Assembly: GCA_905373345.1 (NCBI GenBank)
Contig: CAJPSU010000008.1
Location: 1 to 16,854, forward strand
Reading direction: 5' to 3'
Length of the DNA: 16,854 nt
DNA from: Candidatus Saccharimonadota bacterium
GTDB taxonomy: Bacteria > Patescibacteriota > Saccharimonadia > Saccharimonadales > Saccharimonadaceae
Of the stretch, positions 6,639 to 14,484 are shown piece by piece (the stretch's first letter is position 1; each line of letters starts with the position of its first letter). The position numbers were made by a program, and so were the translations under genes. Under the pieces are notes generated by a model that saw only the letters and a list, made by a program, of their open reading frames with translations, did not search any database and had not been told where the DNA came from.

Positions 6639-6713
6639 ATGACGAAGTCTAGTATAAAGAAGAAACTTCAACAGATATACGCTGATACACAGCGTCCGAT
6701 CTTGCAGAAATAG
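6639..6713 (+). CDS. Possible 24-residue small protein
   Basis: ATG 6639 to TAG 6711-6713 encodes a basic peptide beginning MTKSSIKKKLQQIYADTQ. It follows the RelA/SpoT stop by nine bases, has AAAGGA (6631-6636) just ahead and a TTGAAA/TATAAT promoter. A 6-bp hairpin (6679-6684 with 6690-6695) lies inside it and a short T-run follows its stop, so the transcript could instead be a small RNA. It resembles nothing I know. Its position next to a possible alarmone toxin makes an antitoxin or regulator conceivable, but that is speculation. Confidence 0.3.
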   Translation: MTKSSIKKKLQQIYADTQRPILQK

Positions 6714-7015
6714 TTTTTATCTTGGAGGTTGTGTCTTGAGCATCTACTTTGCGTTACGCTATAGCTCAGGATTCAGCTACCTGCCCCAACAACCTTATCC
6801 GTAACATATTCGGTGCTTCTTTTTATACTCTTACGCACTATACTTATCATCAGATACTACTGATAGCTACCTTGTCACTAAACTTTGATGGTAAGCACAG
6901 GGGCGCACTCTCTTTTGTAATAAATTAGTTGATGCTATTGCTTATACGTACGTCAATCTACTTTACTAAACGTTTTTATTAAGCTTACTGTACTGCGATC
7001 ATTGCCGTGTAAGTG
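6714..7015. other. AT-rich intergenic stretch with the right repeat arm
   Basis: From 6714 to 6767 there is a T-run and a GGAGG motif but no convincing gene. The right inverted-repeat arm fills 6768-6945. From 6946 to 7015 there is AT-rich sequence up to the polA stop. No RNA gene or polA terminator was recognised. Confidence 0.65.
6768..6945 (-). repeat. Right arm of the long imperfect inverted repeat
   Basis: The reverse complement of this stretch matches 5342-5503 in four collinear blocks, the best being 6813-6847 (29 of 35 identical with 5430-5464, no gaps). Many of the mismatches are transitions. It lies between the possible small ORF and polA. Confidence 0.8.
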
Positions 7016-9547
7016 TTACACATCACCCCAATGCGCGCCAATTTTCACATCAACCCGCAAGCGAACGCCAAGTTTGGGATAGACCTGCTCCATCGCGTCG
7101 ACCAGAAGCGCTGCAATCGCCTTCGCCTCAGCGCGCGGGCACTCAACCAAGATGCTGTCGTGAATTTGCAGAACTTGCCGCGCCTCGGGGTAATCGCGGT
7201 CAAGCAACTGTTGTACTTTTATCATCGCAAGTTTCATAAGATCAGCTTCCGTGCCCTGAATCGGCATATTCGCGGCAGCGCGCTCTGCCGCGTTGCGCAC
7301 AGCAAAATTACTCGACTTCACGTCGGGCGTCCAGCGGCGGCGCCCAAACAGCGTCTCGACAAAACCGTCGTCGTGCGCCTTTCGAATCGTATCCGCCATA
7401 TACGCTTTCAGGTTTGGATGCATACGGTAATATTCATCAATAAAATGCTGCGCTTCAGCGTAATTCATATGCGCCGCAGCCGCTAGCCCATGCTGGCTCA
7501 TGCCGTACAACACGCCAAAATTCACTACTTTGGCGCGCCGGCGCTGCGCGGGCGTCACGTCGTCAAGCGGTACGCCATACACTTCAGCGGCAGTTTTAGC
7601 GTGAATATCGGTGTCGCTGTTGAAATCGTCAATCATGCCCTGCTCACCCGCCATCACCGCCGCAAGACGCAGCTCAAACTGCGAATAATCGGCGTTTACG
7701 AACATATTTCCATCTGCCGGCACAAATGCATCGCGAATATGCCGCCCAAGCGCCGTACGGATTGGAATATTCTGCAGGTTCGGATCGGTGCTGCTCAGCC
7801 GCCCCGTCGCCACAACATCTTGGTTAAATGTTGTATGTACATAGCCGCGCTCGTCAGCCTGCTGCGGCAACGTCGCGACATACGTGTTTTGTAGTTTCGT
7901 TAGCTCGCGGTAGCGCTCAACCAGCTCAATAATTGGATGCTGCCCGCGCAATTTATCCAATTCTTTTTGCCCGGTACTATATCCCATGCGTCCTTTTTTG
8001 ATTCCAGCGGTCGGCAATTGGAGCTTAATAAATAGCGCTTCAGACAGCTGCATCGGGCTGGAAACGTTAAATTCGTAGCCGACCATATCGTACACCTGCG
8101 CCTGCACGTCCGCAATTTCGCGAGTTAATTTTGTGTTCATTGCATCAAGCACGCCCGCGTCCAAGCGAATCCCCTGATATTCCATGCGCGCCAAGATTGC
8201 AATCAGTGGAAAATCCATCTCGTGCGCCACGCGCGACAAGTCAGGCAGCGCTTCAAATGCTTGCCGCTGTTCATCATACAACGCCCAGATCGCGCGAACG
8301 GCATTTTTGGGACTATCAATTGACTCCAGCCCAACTAAATCCTCCAACCGACGTGATTTTCGCAACGGATTAAGGAGAAACGAGCCCTGCGCCGTATCAT
8401 GTTGTACTTCTGGCAACGTTGTGATTCCGTCGGCAAGCAACTGCTTCAAAAACTTTTTTACATCATGTCCGACTATCGGTACGCGAGTAAGGATTTTCGC
8501 CGCATCGGCGCGAGGGAGGCGCGCAGCTTTAGTACGCTCGTGGCTAAGCCACACGTTATCGCCATCAGCCCAAACTACTAATTCCGGCGCCATCATCAAA
8601 ACCGCCTGCGCTGTGCCTGGTTCGATTTCTTCAACATCATTCGTGTCGAGTACCGCTGCCGGTGTGTCATCTTTCATTGCGTCCGGCAATTTGCGCAGCA
8701 GGCTGCGAAATTCCAACTTCACCAGCATCGCCTTCAGTTTCGCCGTATCAAGCCGCGCGATATCCATCGCTGGCAGATCCAGCGCCACCGGCGCATCAAA
8801 CATCAGCGCTGCAAGCCGTTTACTCATATAGGCCGAGTCTTTACCTGCAATTAATTTCTTGCGCACGCTTTCTTTCACGTCATCAAGATGCTCGTAAATG
8901 CCGTCAAGCGTATCAAATTGCTGCAACAGCTGCGTTGCCGTCTTCTCGCCAACGCCCGCGACACCAGGAATATTGTCGCTTGAGTCGCCTTTCAAACTCT
9001 TCAAATCAAGGAATTGATCAATTCGAATCTTGTAGCGCGCTTCAAATTCCGCCACGTCGAATTTATCAATGTTTGACACGCCTTTTTTTAACGCATACAA
9101 AAACGTATTACTGTCCAAAATTTGCAGCGCATCTAAGTCGCTTGTAATTAAATAGGTCTCAATATTGCCGCGCGCCTCTGCCTGGCGATCAAGCGTTGCC
9201 ATAATATCATCCGCTTCGTAGTCGTCAAATTCGTAAAGTGGCCAGCCAAACGCATCAAGCAGCTCGTGCAAAATCGGAATTTGCGCGTAAAAATCTGGTG
9301 GCGCCGGCTTACGCCCGGCTTTGTACTCGGGGTAGATTTCGAGACGCTTACGAATATTTGTTTTCGGTTTATCCCATGCCACGCATACGTAATCGGGCTG
9401 GATCTGTCGAATCAGCTCAAGGCTCAACGCCGCAAATCCGTACACGCCGCCCGTCGGCGTACCGTCTGCTGTTGATAAATTCGGCATCGCATAGTAGCCG
9501 CGATAAAACACGCTTTTGCCGTCAATGATTACGAAGCGTTTCGCCAT
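7016..9547 (-). CDS. polA: DNA polymerase I
   Basis: Family A polymerase of 843 residues for gap filling and primer removal. Residues 1-290 are the 5' nuclease (FVIIDGKSVFYRGYYA, YEFDDYEADDI, TSDLDALQI, KGDSSDNIPGVAGVGEKTA). Residues 300-440 correspond to the 3'-5' exonuclease domain but lack its acidic motifs: VVWADGDN replaces DxE and VGHDVKKFL lacks the ExoII Asp, so proofreading is probably absent, as in Taq polymerase. The polymerase domain has motif A DYSQFELR (Asp620), motif B RRRAKVVNFGVLYG (Lys673, Phe677, Tyr681) and motif C QIHDSILVE (Asp797, with Ser798 where Glu is usual). The start at 9547 is supported by TATAAT seven bases upstream. It is divergent from the kinase gene at 9578. 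Confidence 0.96.
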   Translation of the reverse strand: MAKRFVIIDGKSVFYRGYYAMPNLSTADGTPTGGVYGFAALSLELIRQIQPDYVCVAWDKPKTNIRKRLEIYPEYKAGRKPAPPDFYAQIPILHELLDAFGWPLYEFDDYEADDIMATLDRQAEARGNIETYLITSDLDALQILDSNTFLYALKKGVSNIDKFDVAEFEARYKIRIDQFLDLKSLKGDSSDNIPGVAGVGEKTATQLLQQFDTLDGIYEHLDDVKESVRKKLIAGKDSAYMSKRLAALMFDAPVALDLPAMDIARLDTAKLKAMLVKLEFRSLLRKLPDAMKDDTPAAVLDTNDVEEIEPGTAQAVLMMAPELVVWADGDNVWLSHERTKAARLPRADAAKILTRVPIVGHDVKKFLKQLLADGITTLPEVQHDTAQGSFLLNPLRKSRRLEDLVGLESIDSPKNAVRAIWALYDEQRQAFEALPDLSRVAHEMDFPLIAILARMEYQGIRLDAGVLDAMNTKLTREIADVQAQVYDMVGYEFNVSSPMQLSEALFIKLQLPTAGIKKGRMGYSTGQKELDKLRGQHPIIELVERYRELTKLQNTYVATLPQQADERGYVHTTFNQDVVATGRLSSTDPNLQNIPIRTALGRHIRDAFVPADGNMFVNADYSQFELRLAAVMAGEQGMIDDFNSDTDIHAKTAAEVYGVPLDDVTPAQRRRAKVVNFGVLYGMSQHGLAAAAHMNYAEAQHFIDEYYRMHPNLKAYMADTIRKAHDDGFVETLFGRRRWTPDVKSSNFAVRNAAERAAANMPIQGTEADLMKLAMIKVQQLLDRDYPEARQVLQIHDSILVECPRAEAKAIAALLVDAMEQVYPKLGVRLRVDVKIGAHWGDV

Positions 9548-9554
9548 AACCCTT

Positions 9555-9560
9555 ATTATA
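9555..9560 (-). promoter_or_regulatory. -10 box of polA (leaderless spacing)
   Basis: TATAAT on the minus strand, seven bases (AAGGGTT) before the polA ATG. The -10 box of the divergent kinase gene begins only five bases away, so the two promoters overlap and may compete. Confidence 0.6.
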
Positions 9561-9562
9561 TC

Positions 9563-9571
9563 TGATATGAT
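9563..9571 (+). promoter_or_regulatory. Extended -10 of the P-loop kinase gene (leaderless spacing)
   Basis: TGATATGAT (extended -10, hexamer TATGAT at 9566-9571) followed by AAAGTT and the ATG at 9578. The extended TG element may compensate for the lack of a clear -35 box. Confidence 0.55.
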
Positions 9572-9577
9572 AAAGTT

Positions 9578-10150
9578 ATGAGTGAAATTCCCGCAAACAT
9601 CAAAATTATCGCGTTCGTTGGGCTAACGGGCAGCGGTAAATCCGAAGCCGCAAGCTACGTTATTAACAAGGGCTACCCGCGCGTGTACTTCGGCGGCGTT
9701 ATCTTAAGCGCGATGAAAGAAGCCGGTATCGACTGGAGCGAAGCTAACGAGCGCGCTTTTCGCGAGGATATTCGCGCGCGTGAAGGCAAGGATTTCGTCG
9801 TGAAGCGCATTATTCGCGAAATTCACAATCTCATTAACGCCGGGCAGCGGCACATCGTTGCTGATGGATTATATACGTGGACGGAGTATAAAGCCTTAAA
9901 ACGCGAATTTTCCAGCGCCCTCACCGTTGTGGCGATCGTTGCTCCCAAACGCTTGCGCCACCACCGCCTAACAGCGCGCCCCGTTCGCCCGCTTACTGTT
10001 GAAGAAGCAAGCTCACGCGACTGGGCGGAGATTGAGAATCTCGAAAAGGGCGGCCCGATTGCTATCGCCGATTACTATGTCCATAATGACGGCACGATTG
10101 ATAATTTGCACCAACAGCTTGACCAGATTTGCACCATTATCCATTTTTAG
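9578..10150 (+). CDS. P-loop kinase, dephospho-CoA kinase-like
   Basis: This 190-residue protein has a Walker A motif VGLTGSGKS (14-22) after a short strand, FGGVILSAMKEAGI (38-51) as in nucleotide kinases, IVADGLYTWTEYKAL (93-107) with the Walker B-like Asp, an arginine-rich lid (RLRHHRLTARPVR, about 124-136), and a C-terminal IADYYVHNDGTIDNLHQQL that fits the CoaE/UPF0200 fold (ADYVI.N.gtleel). The likely role is phosphorylation of a nucleotide or CoA precursor, but the substrate is not proven. It is probably translated from a leaderless message and is divergent from polA. The next gene has its own promoter. Confidence 0.8.
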   Translation: MSEIPANIKIIAFVGLTGSGKSEAASYVINKGYPRVYFGGVILSAMKEAGIDWSEANERAFREDIRAREGKDFVVKRIIREIHNLINAGQRHIVADGLYTWTEYKALKREFSSALTVVAIVAPKRLRHHRLTARPVRPLTVEEASSRDWAEIENLEKGGPIAIADYYVHNDGTIDNLHQQLDQICTIIHF

Positions 10151-10162
10151 CCGCCGGTACGC

Positions 10163-10193
10163 TATAATTGAATATAATACGACGTAAAGGAGA
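10163..10193 (+). promoter_or_regulatory. Tandem -10 boxes and ribosome site of the DUF4190-like gene
   Basis: Two perfect TATAAT boxes (10163-10168 and 10173-10178), ten bases apart, precede AAAGGAGA (10186-10193), six bases before the ATG at 10200. No strong -35 box is seen for either. Unlike its neighbours, this gene has a normal leader with a ribosome site. Confidence 0.6.
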
Positions 10194-10199
10194 ATTAGT

Positions 10200-10637
10200 A
10201 TGAGTAATGAAACACAACAAAATGCGCAGCAAACCCCGCCGCAGCCAGCTCCGCCTGTGCCGCCGCAGCCAGCTTATGCTCCGCCGGCAGGACAGCCCTA
10301 CCAGCAGTATCAAATGCCTAGCGCCGGCCAGCCGTATCAACAACCCTATGCACAGCCAGGATACGCATACGAAAATCCAGGACAGAACCTCGGTATTATC
10401 GGTATCGTTCTTAACGTGCTTGGCATCGGGATCGGCGGGCTCATTCTCGGCATTTTATCGCGCAATAAATCACGCGAAGCCGGTATGCCTACCACGATTG
10501 GCACGGTGAGTTTGGTTTGGGGAATTATTGAGGTCGTGATTGGTTTTATTGCAGGGATTATCTTTATTATTGCTTTTATTATCGCGCTTAGCGATCCGTC
10601 GATTGCGCCTGCTAATACGTCGTCTACGTTGTACTAG
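10200..10637 (+). CDS. Small membrane protein with Pro/Gln-rich N-terminus (DUF4190-like)
   Basis: The 145-residue protein has a cytoplasmic-looking N-terminus of about 60 residues rich in Pro, Gln, Tyr and Ala, with repeated GQPYQQ units, then two hydrophobic segments (about 64-86 and 102-130) joined by a basic loop (SRNKSREAG). The layout is that of DUF4190-type proteins, whose function is unknown. The first helix is Gly-rich with an Ile/Gly repeat (GIIGIVLNVLGIGIGG), which favours helix packing. A ribosome site AAAGGAGA precedes it. The gene ends just before the terminator it shares a boundary with, facing rpoD. Confidence 0.8.
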   Translation: MSNETQQNAQQTPPQPAPPVPPQPAYAPPAGQPYQQYQMPSAGQPYQQPYAQPGYAYENPGQNLGIIGIVLNVLGIGIGGLILGILSRNKSREAGMPTTIGTVSLVWGIIEVVIGFIAGIIFIIAFIIALSDPSIAPANTSSTLY

Positions 10638-10670
10638 TAGATTGCTTAGATTAGACACCAGACGAATTAC

Positions 10671-10704
10671 AAAAAACGGAGCGCTCTCACTAAAGGGCGC
10701 TCCG
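10671..10704 (-). terminator. Rho-independent terminator of dnaG-rpoD
   Basis: CGGAGCGCTC (10677-10686) pairs with GGGCGCTCCG (10695-10704): ten base pairs with one T-G wobble and an eight-base loop. On the minus strand it is followed by six Ts (10676-10671). It lies 28 bases beyond the rpoD stop. It could also slow plus-strand transcripts, but no T-run follows there. Confidence 0.9.
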
Positions 10705-10731
10705 GATTGTTAAGCGGCGGGCGCAGTGCAC

Positions 10732-11730
10732 CTAGCGCAAATATTCAAATAATTTTTTCGCATCTTTGTGCTTGCGTAATTTAGCGAGAGCTTTCGCTTC
10801 AATTTGGCGAATGCGCTCGCGCGTCACCGCAAACTCTTGCCCGACTTCCTCTAGCGTGTGGCTTTTGCCATTATCGAGCCCGAAACGCATACGGATGATT
10901 TTTTGTTCGCGGTCGCTCAACGTACCGAGCAAGTCTTGCACTTGCTCTTTTAATAGCTCGTTTGACGCTGCTTCTTCCGGACTAATCGTGTCTTCGTCTT
11001 CAATGAAATCGCCCAGCACCGACTCGCCGTCTTCTTCGCCGTCGCGCCCAACGCCCGCATCAAGACTGGAAATATCCTGCTTAATCTTCATGACATATTC
11101 AACCTTATCCGGCTCCATGTCAAGCTCTTTGGCGAGCTCCTCAATCGTTGGCTCGCGGTTCAGATCTTGCGTCATACGACGCTGCGTGCGCAACAGCTTA
11201 TTTATCGTTTCAACCATGTGGACGGGGATACGAATTGTACGCGCCTGATCGGCAATGGCACGTGTAATCGCTTGGCGGATCCACCAGGTAGCGTAAGTGC
11301 TAAATTTGAATCCTTTATCCGGATCAAATTTCTCGACAGCGCGCAATAATCCCGTGTGTCCTTCCTGAATCAAATCAAGAAAATCAAGTCCGCGGCCGCT
11401 ATAGCGCTTCGCAATCGACACGACGAGGCGCATGTTTGCTTCCGCCATCTTGTCTTTCGCTTTTTTGTCGCCATCTTTCACGCGCTGAGCAAGCGCCAGT
11501 TCTTCCTCGGCGCTAAGCAATGGAATTTTACCAATTTCCCGCAGGTGCAGGCGCACCGAATCATCTGAGATGTCATCAAAATACTGGTGCGCATTCAAAA
11601 CATCTTCCGGCGTATCTTCGTCCATTAATTCATCAGCAGCCGGCCCGTCAAAATCCTGGTTTGAAAAATCATCCGCCGGTGCTGCGGGAATTGTTTTTTT
11701 TACTTGCGCTTGATTGTCATCGTTTGCCAC
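10732..11730 (-). CDS. rpoD: Primary sigma factor (sigma-70)
   Basis: The 332-residue protein carries an acidic N-terminal stretch without a full region 1.1, region 1.2 ([16 protein letters not shown]), regions 2.1-2.4 including [28 protein letters not shown] and the -10 reader [14 protein letters not shown], region 3, and region 4 ending with the -35-binding helix ([20 protein letters not shown]). It directs core RNA polymerase to the TATAAT promoters seen across the window. The start is GTG 11730-11728, with GGAGAG upstream; it overlaps the dnaG stop by 14 bases, so the two are cotranscribed as in the classic macromolecular-synthesis operon. No rpsU precedes dnaG. A strong terminator follows. 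Confidence 0.97.
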   Translation of the reverse strand: MANDDNQAQVKKTIPAAPADDFSNQDFDGPAADELMDEDTPEDVLNAHQYFDDISDDSVRLHLREIGKIPLLSAEEELALAQRVKDGDKKAKDKMAEANMRLVVSIAKRYSGRGLDFLDLIQEGHTGLLRAVEKFDPDKGFKFSTYATWWIRQAITRAIADQARTIRIPVHMVETINKLLRTQRRMTQDLNREPTIEELAKELDMEPDKVEYVMKIKQDISSLDAGVGRDGEEDGESVLGDFIEDEDTISPEEAASNELLKEQVQDLLGTLSDREQKIIRMRFGLDNGKSHTLEEVGQEFAVTRERIRQIEAKALAKLRKHKDAKKLFEYLR

Positions 11731-13459
11731 GTGCTCTCTCCTTGATTATATTGTTGAGCGCAGTTCGCAAACGCTCCGCTGCCGGTTCATCGCCGGCTGC
11801 TTCGGCATCTCGCAACTGCGCGAGTAAGCTGTCCTGTGTTTGTTTCGCATGTTCATGTTCTATCTGCTGCAGCAACTGCCTCATCGCAAGCTGGCGATCC
11901 TCGCTGCTCCAAGCTGCATACCGCTCTTCGGCGCGTAATAGTACTATTTTTACATAGATGTCATATTCTTGCAACTCCTTCGGCACCGCCTGAACAATCT
12001 CGTCATGCGACTGTAGGAATAAAGCAAGTACACGCCGAGACGCCTCATGCCAATGTGCGGCGTCAATGCGGCGCAGCATGTCGCGGCAACGTAGATCGCA
12101 GCACGCTAATGCAAGCGCATTATCCTCTTTAATATATGCGTCATCATCCACCGCTTGCGCCGACTGCGCAACTGGCTTAAGTGGTTTCTCGCGCGTCTTG
12201 CCGCCTGCAAATTTTGCGCGCACTGTCTCAACATTCGTTTGCGCCAGCTCTGCCGTCCGCGTTAGATAGTATTCTTGCTCCACCGGGTCGCTCAAGAGGC
12301 GAATCACGCCAAGTGCTGCCGTAGTAAAATTACGTTTGCCTGCCGCTGTGTCTAAATCCAACCGTGCCGCATACTGCCGTAGTATCCAGTCGACCGCTGG
12401 TTCTGCCGTGTCGATTGCCCGCCGCCACAAGCTTACGTCTGCCTGAATTAGCTCGTCAGGGTCTTTATACTGCTCCGGCAAACTAATAATCGTCAGCTCG
12501 ACGCCCGCCTGCGACGCTAGCGTAATCGCACGCTCCGTCGCTGCTACGCCTGCTTTGTCGCCATCGTACGCTAGCCGTACATCTCCTGTTAGGCGCTTCA
12601 CGGCGCGAATGTGCTGCTCGGTCATTGCTGTACCAGCGGTTGCGACGACATTTTTAACACCTACTTGATGACTGCTTACGACATCAAGATTCCCCTCAAC
12701 CATCACAATGAATCCCGCTTGGCGAATCGCCTGTTTTGCCTGGCTGAGCGCAAAAATATGCCGCCCTTTATCATAAAGCAACGTCTGCGGCGTATTCAAA
12801 TATTTCGGCGCGTTCGGTACATCGCCGATAATTCGCCCAGTAAAGCCAATCACCTGCCCGCTTGAGTCCATCAGCGGCACCATCATCCGCCCGCGGAACA
12901 TATCGCCGCCAAAACGATTAAGCAGCCCGGCATCATTGAGCTCGCGCCGCGAAAATCCTTTTTTCGCCAGGGCGCGCACGAGCGCTTCGCCGCTATCAGG
13001 CGCGTAGCCGATTTGAAAATCTGCCACGACCTGCTTAGACAGCTTGCGCACGCGAAATACGTATTTCATCGCGTGTTGATTATGTAATAAGCACTGCTGA
13101 TAAAACCGTGCCGCTAATTGATTTGCTATAAGCAAGCGTTTCTTACGCGCTGCGCGTTCTTTAGCGTGCGCTGGTTCGTAGTCGCTCAGCTCAACGCCCG
13201 CTTTTTTCGCTAAAAACTCCAGAGCTTGACGAAAGTCCATACCCTCAGCCTCCATCACAAACGCGAACACATCGCCGCCCTTGTTGCTGCTAAAATCATG
13301 CCAAATATTTTTGTCGGGACTAACGAAAAAACTTGGCGTCTTTTCGCTTGTAAATGGACTTAATCCCTTAAAGCTGCGTCCTGCCCGTTTCAGCTGTACA
13401 TACTCGCCGATCACATCTTCAATGTTCAGCCGCGTGCGCACCTCCTCTTTGGCATCCAT
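11717..13459 (-). CDS. dnaG: DNA primase lacking zinc ligands
   Basis: DnaG makes RNA primers for replication. The 580-residue protein has the N-terminal CHC2-type domain, the catalytic core (VGFTGRII-type strand, Toprim [14 protein letters not shown] and YDGDKAG near 255-320) and a helical C-terminal region likely to bind DnaB. In the zinc domain the four ligands are gone: Ser34 and Thr37 replace the Cys-x2-His pair ([13 protein letters not shown]) and Asp55 and Ser58 replace the Cys-x2-Cys pair ([13 protein letters not shown]), while the surrounding KTPSF and GGD signatures are kept. TATAAT with an extended TG lies seven bases before the ATG and no ribosome site is seen, so a leaderless message is likely. 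It is cotranscribed with rpoD. Confidence 0.96.
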   Translation of the reverse strand: MDAKEEVRTRLNIEDVIGEYVQLKRAGRSFKGLSPFTSEKTPSFFVSPDKNIWHDFSSNKGGDVFAFVMEAEGMDFRQALEFLAKKAGVELSDYEPAHAKERAARKKRLLIANQLAARFYQQCLLHNQHAMKYVFRVRKLSKQVVADFQIGYAPDSGEALVRALAKKGFSRRELNDAGLLNRFGGDMFRGRMMVPLMDSSGQVIGFTGRIIGDVPNAPKYLNTPQTLLYDKGRHIFALSQAKQAIRQAGFIVMVEGNLDVVSSHQVGVKNVVATAGTAMTEQHIRAVKRLTGDVRLAYDGDKAGVAATERAITLASQAGVELTIISLPEQYKDPDELIQADVSLWRRAIDTAEPAVDWILRQYAARLDLDTAAGKRNFTTAALGVIRLLSDPVEQEYYLTRTAELAQTNVETVRAKFAGGKTREKPLKPVAQSAQAVDDDAYIKEDNALALACCDLRCRDMLRRIDAAHWHEASRRVLALFLQSHDEIVQAVPKELQEYDIYVKIVLLRAEERYAAWSSEDRQLAMRQLLQQIEHEHAKQTQDSLLAQLRDAEAAGDEPAAERLRTALNNIIKERARGKR

Positions 13460-13466
13460 AGAATTT

Positions 13467-13475
13467 ATTATATCA
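13467..13475 (-). promoter_or_regulatory. Extended -10 of dnaG-rpoD (leaderless spacing)
   Basis: TGATATAAT on the minus strand, hexamer ending seven bases before the dnaG ATG. AACAGAGGTA lies eight bases upstream of the hexamer (13490-13481), as it does near the rpsT -10. Confidence 0.65.
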
Positions 13476-13515
13476 CTCTTTACCTCTGTTATCGATTATG
13501 GTTAAATGGGATTAT

Positions 13516-14484
13516 ATGAATCCGCAAGACCCCTATCGTTCACTGCAAAACCCTCAACAACCGCAGGGGTCTTCGTCGCTGCCGCCGGTTAATCCGGCGC
13601 CAAGCCAAAATTCGAATCAGAATCTACACGCCGCGCCGAGCAGCTCAGCGCCACAGCCAATACCGGAAATGGCACCTCGGTCTCAAGCAGGCTATCCACA
13701 GTTGCAATCGCTCCAGCCGCGACCACAGTCGGCACAGCAAATACCGCAGCCAGCACAAGCTCCATACCGTCCACAGCCATTGCAAGCACCGTACCAACCG
13801 CAGCCGGCGCAAAATCCGATCCCAAGTTCGGGCTCAAACCAAACACAATTTTCCAATCCAGCATTTAATAATCTCAATTCCCCGGCTCCAGCGGCAACGC
13901 CCGATGATTACACAACCGTCGACTATCTCAACCGAATCGCCCCGCTTGAGGAACGCACCGTCAACCGGTTTGCTGTTTTTGGGCTGATTGGCGCTGTACT
14001 TACAGCGGTTGTCGTCATATTTATCGTTATCACAAGTAATCAAGGCCCAAATTCCAATGAGATGCTTCTGCCTATATCGCAGCGCGTTGATACGCTTGGA
14101 ACTGTCGCGAAAGCCGAAACTACAAAACTTGTGCAAATAGAGATTGCTGAAGCAAATGCTTCATTATCGTCCACGCTAACATCCATGAAAGCTCAGCTTG
14201 AGACTATTATGAAAAGTAAAAAAATAAAAACGGCGAATAGTGCTTCAGAGAAAAAATATCTAGAATCGATTGAGAAAAAGCTCAACGACGCCCATCAAAA
14301 AGGAATTTTAGACCGCACGTACACGACACAGATGACTTATGAACTATCATTGCTTAAAACGCAAATAAATAAACTGAAGCGCGCTACAAAAAATAAAGAC
14401 ATCACTGAATTCTGCGATACGTCTATAAAAAATATTAATACTATCCTTGCCGCATACGATAAATTTAGCGCATCAAAACAATAA
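13516..14484 (+). CDS. Single-pass membrane protein with Pro/Gln-rich N-terminus
   Basis: A 322-residue protein counted from ATG 13516 (MNPQDPYRSLQNPQQ). Residues 1-130 are low-complexity Pro, Gln, Ser and Ala with PYxPQP repeats. Then come a short conserved-looking stretch (TTVDYLNRIAPLEE, 134-147), one membrane helix (about 152-174), and a helical domain of about 150 residues with coiled-coil-like heptads (SEKKYLESIEKKLNDA, ELSLLKTQINKLKRA). The N-terminus is probably inside and the coiled coil outside. An in-frame ATG at 13498 (MVKWDY...) is possible; neither start has a ribosome site. The function is unknown; a role at the cell surface is inference. It diverges from dnaG, and its stop directly abuts that of yjbR. 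Confidence 0.8.
   Translation: MNPQDPYRSLQNPQQPQGSSSLPPVNPAPSQNSNQNLHAAPSSSAPQPIPEMAPRSQAGYPQLQSLQPRPQSAQQIPQPAQAPYRPQPLQAPYQPQPAQNPIPSSGSNQTQFSNPAFNNLNSPAPAATPDDYTTVDYLNRIAPLEERTVNRFAVFGLIGAVLTAVVVIFIVITSNQGPNSNEMLLPISQRVDTLGTVAKAETTKLVQIEIAEANASLSSTLTSMKAQLETIMKSKKIKTANSASEKKYLESIEKKLNDAHQKGILDRTYTTQMTYELSLLKTQINKLKRATKNKDITEFCDTSIKNINTILAAYDKFSASKQ

Larger units (their letters stand above)
5342..6945. mobile_element. Putative inverted-repeat-bounded cassette carrying a RelA/SpoT gene
   Basis: Two inverted repeat arms of roughly 160-180 bases enclose a RelA/SpoT-domain gene and a possible 24-codon ORF. The interior is visibly richer in A and T than the flanking housekeeping genes and uses codons rare in them (AGA, AGG, TTA, ATA). 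No transposase, integrase or target duplication was found, so any mobility would need functions supplied elsewhere. The label is an inference from repeat geometry and composition; the repeats could also be two independent intergenic elements. Confidence 0.45.

Noticed and set aside
6736..6804. 22-codon ORF from TTG with GGAGG upstream
   Set aside because: It has a non-standard start, enters the right repeat arm, and has no counterpart in the left arm. A chance ORF is the simpler reading.
6849..6864. Small hairpin ATCAG/CTGAT in the right arm as a polA terminator
   Set aside because: The stem has only five A/T-rich pairs and no T-run follows on the minus strand.
5201..7015. tRNA, tmRNA, RNase P RNA, SRP RNA or CRISPR repeats in the AT-rich gaps
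   Set aside because: No cloverleaf, conserved RNA core motifs or regularly spaced direct repeats were found; only the two inverted arms stand out.
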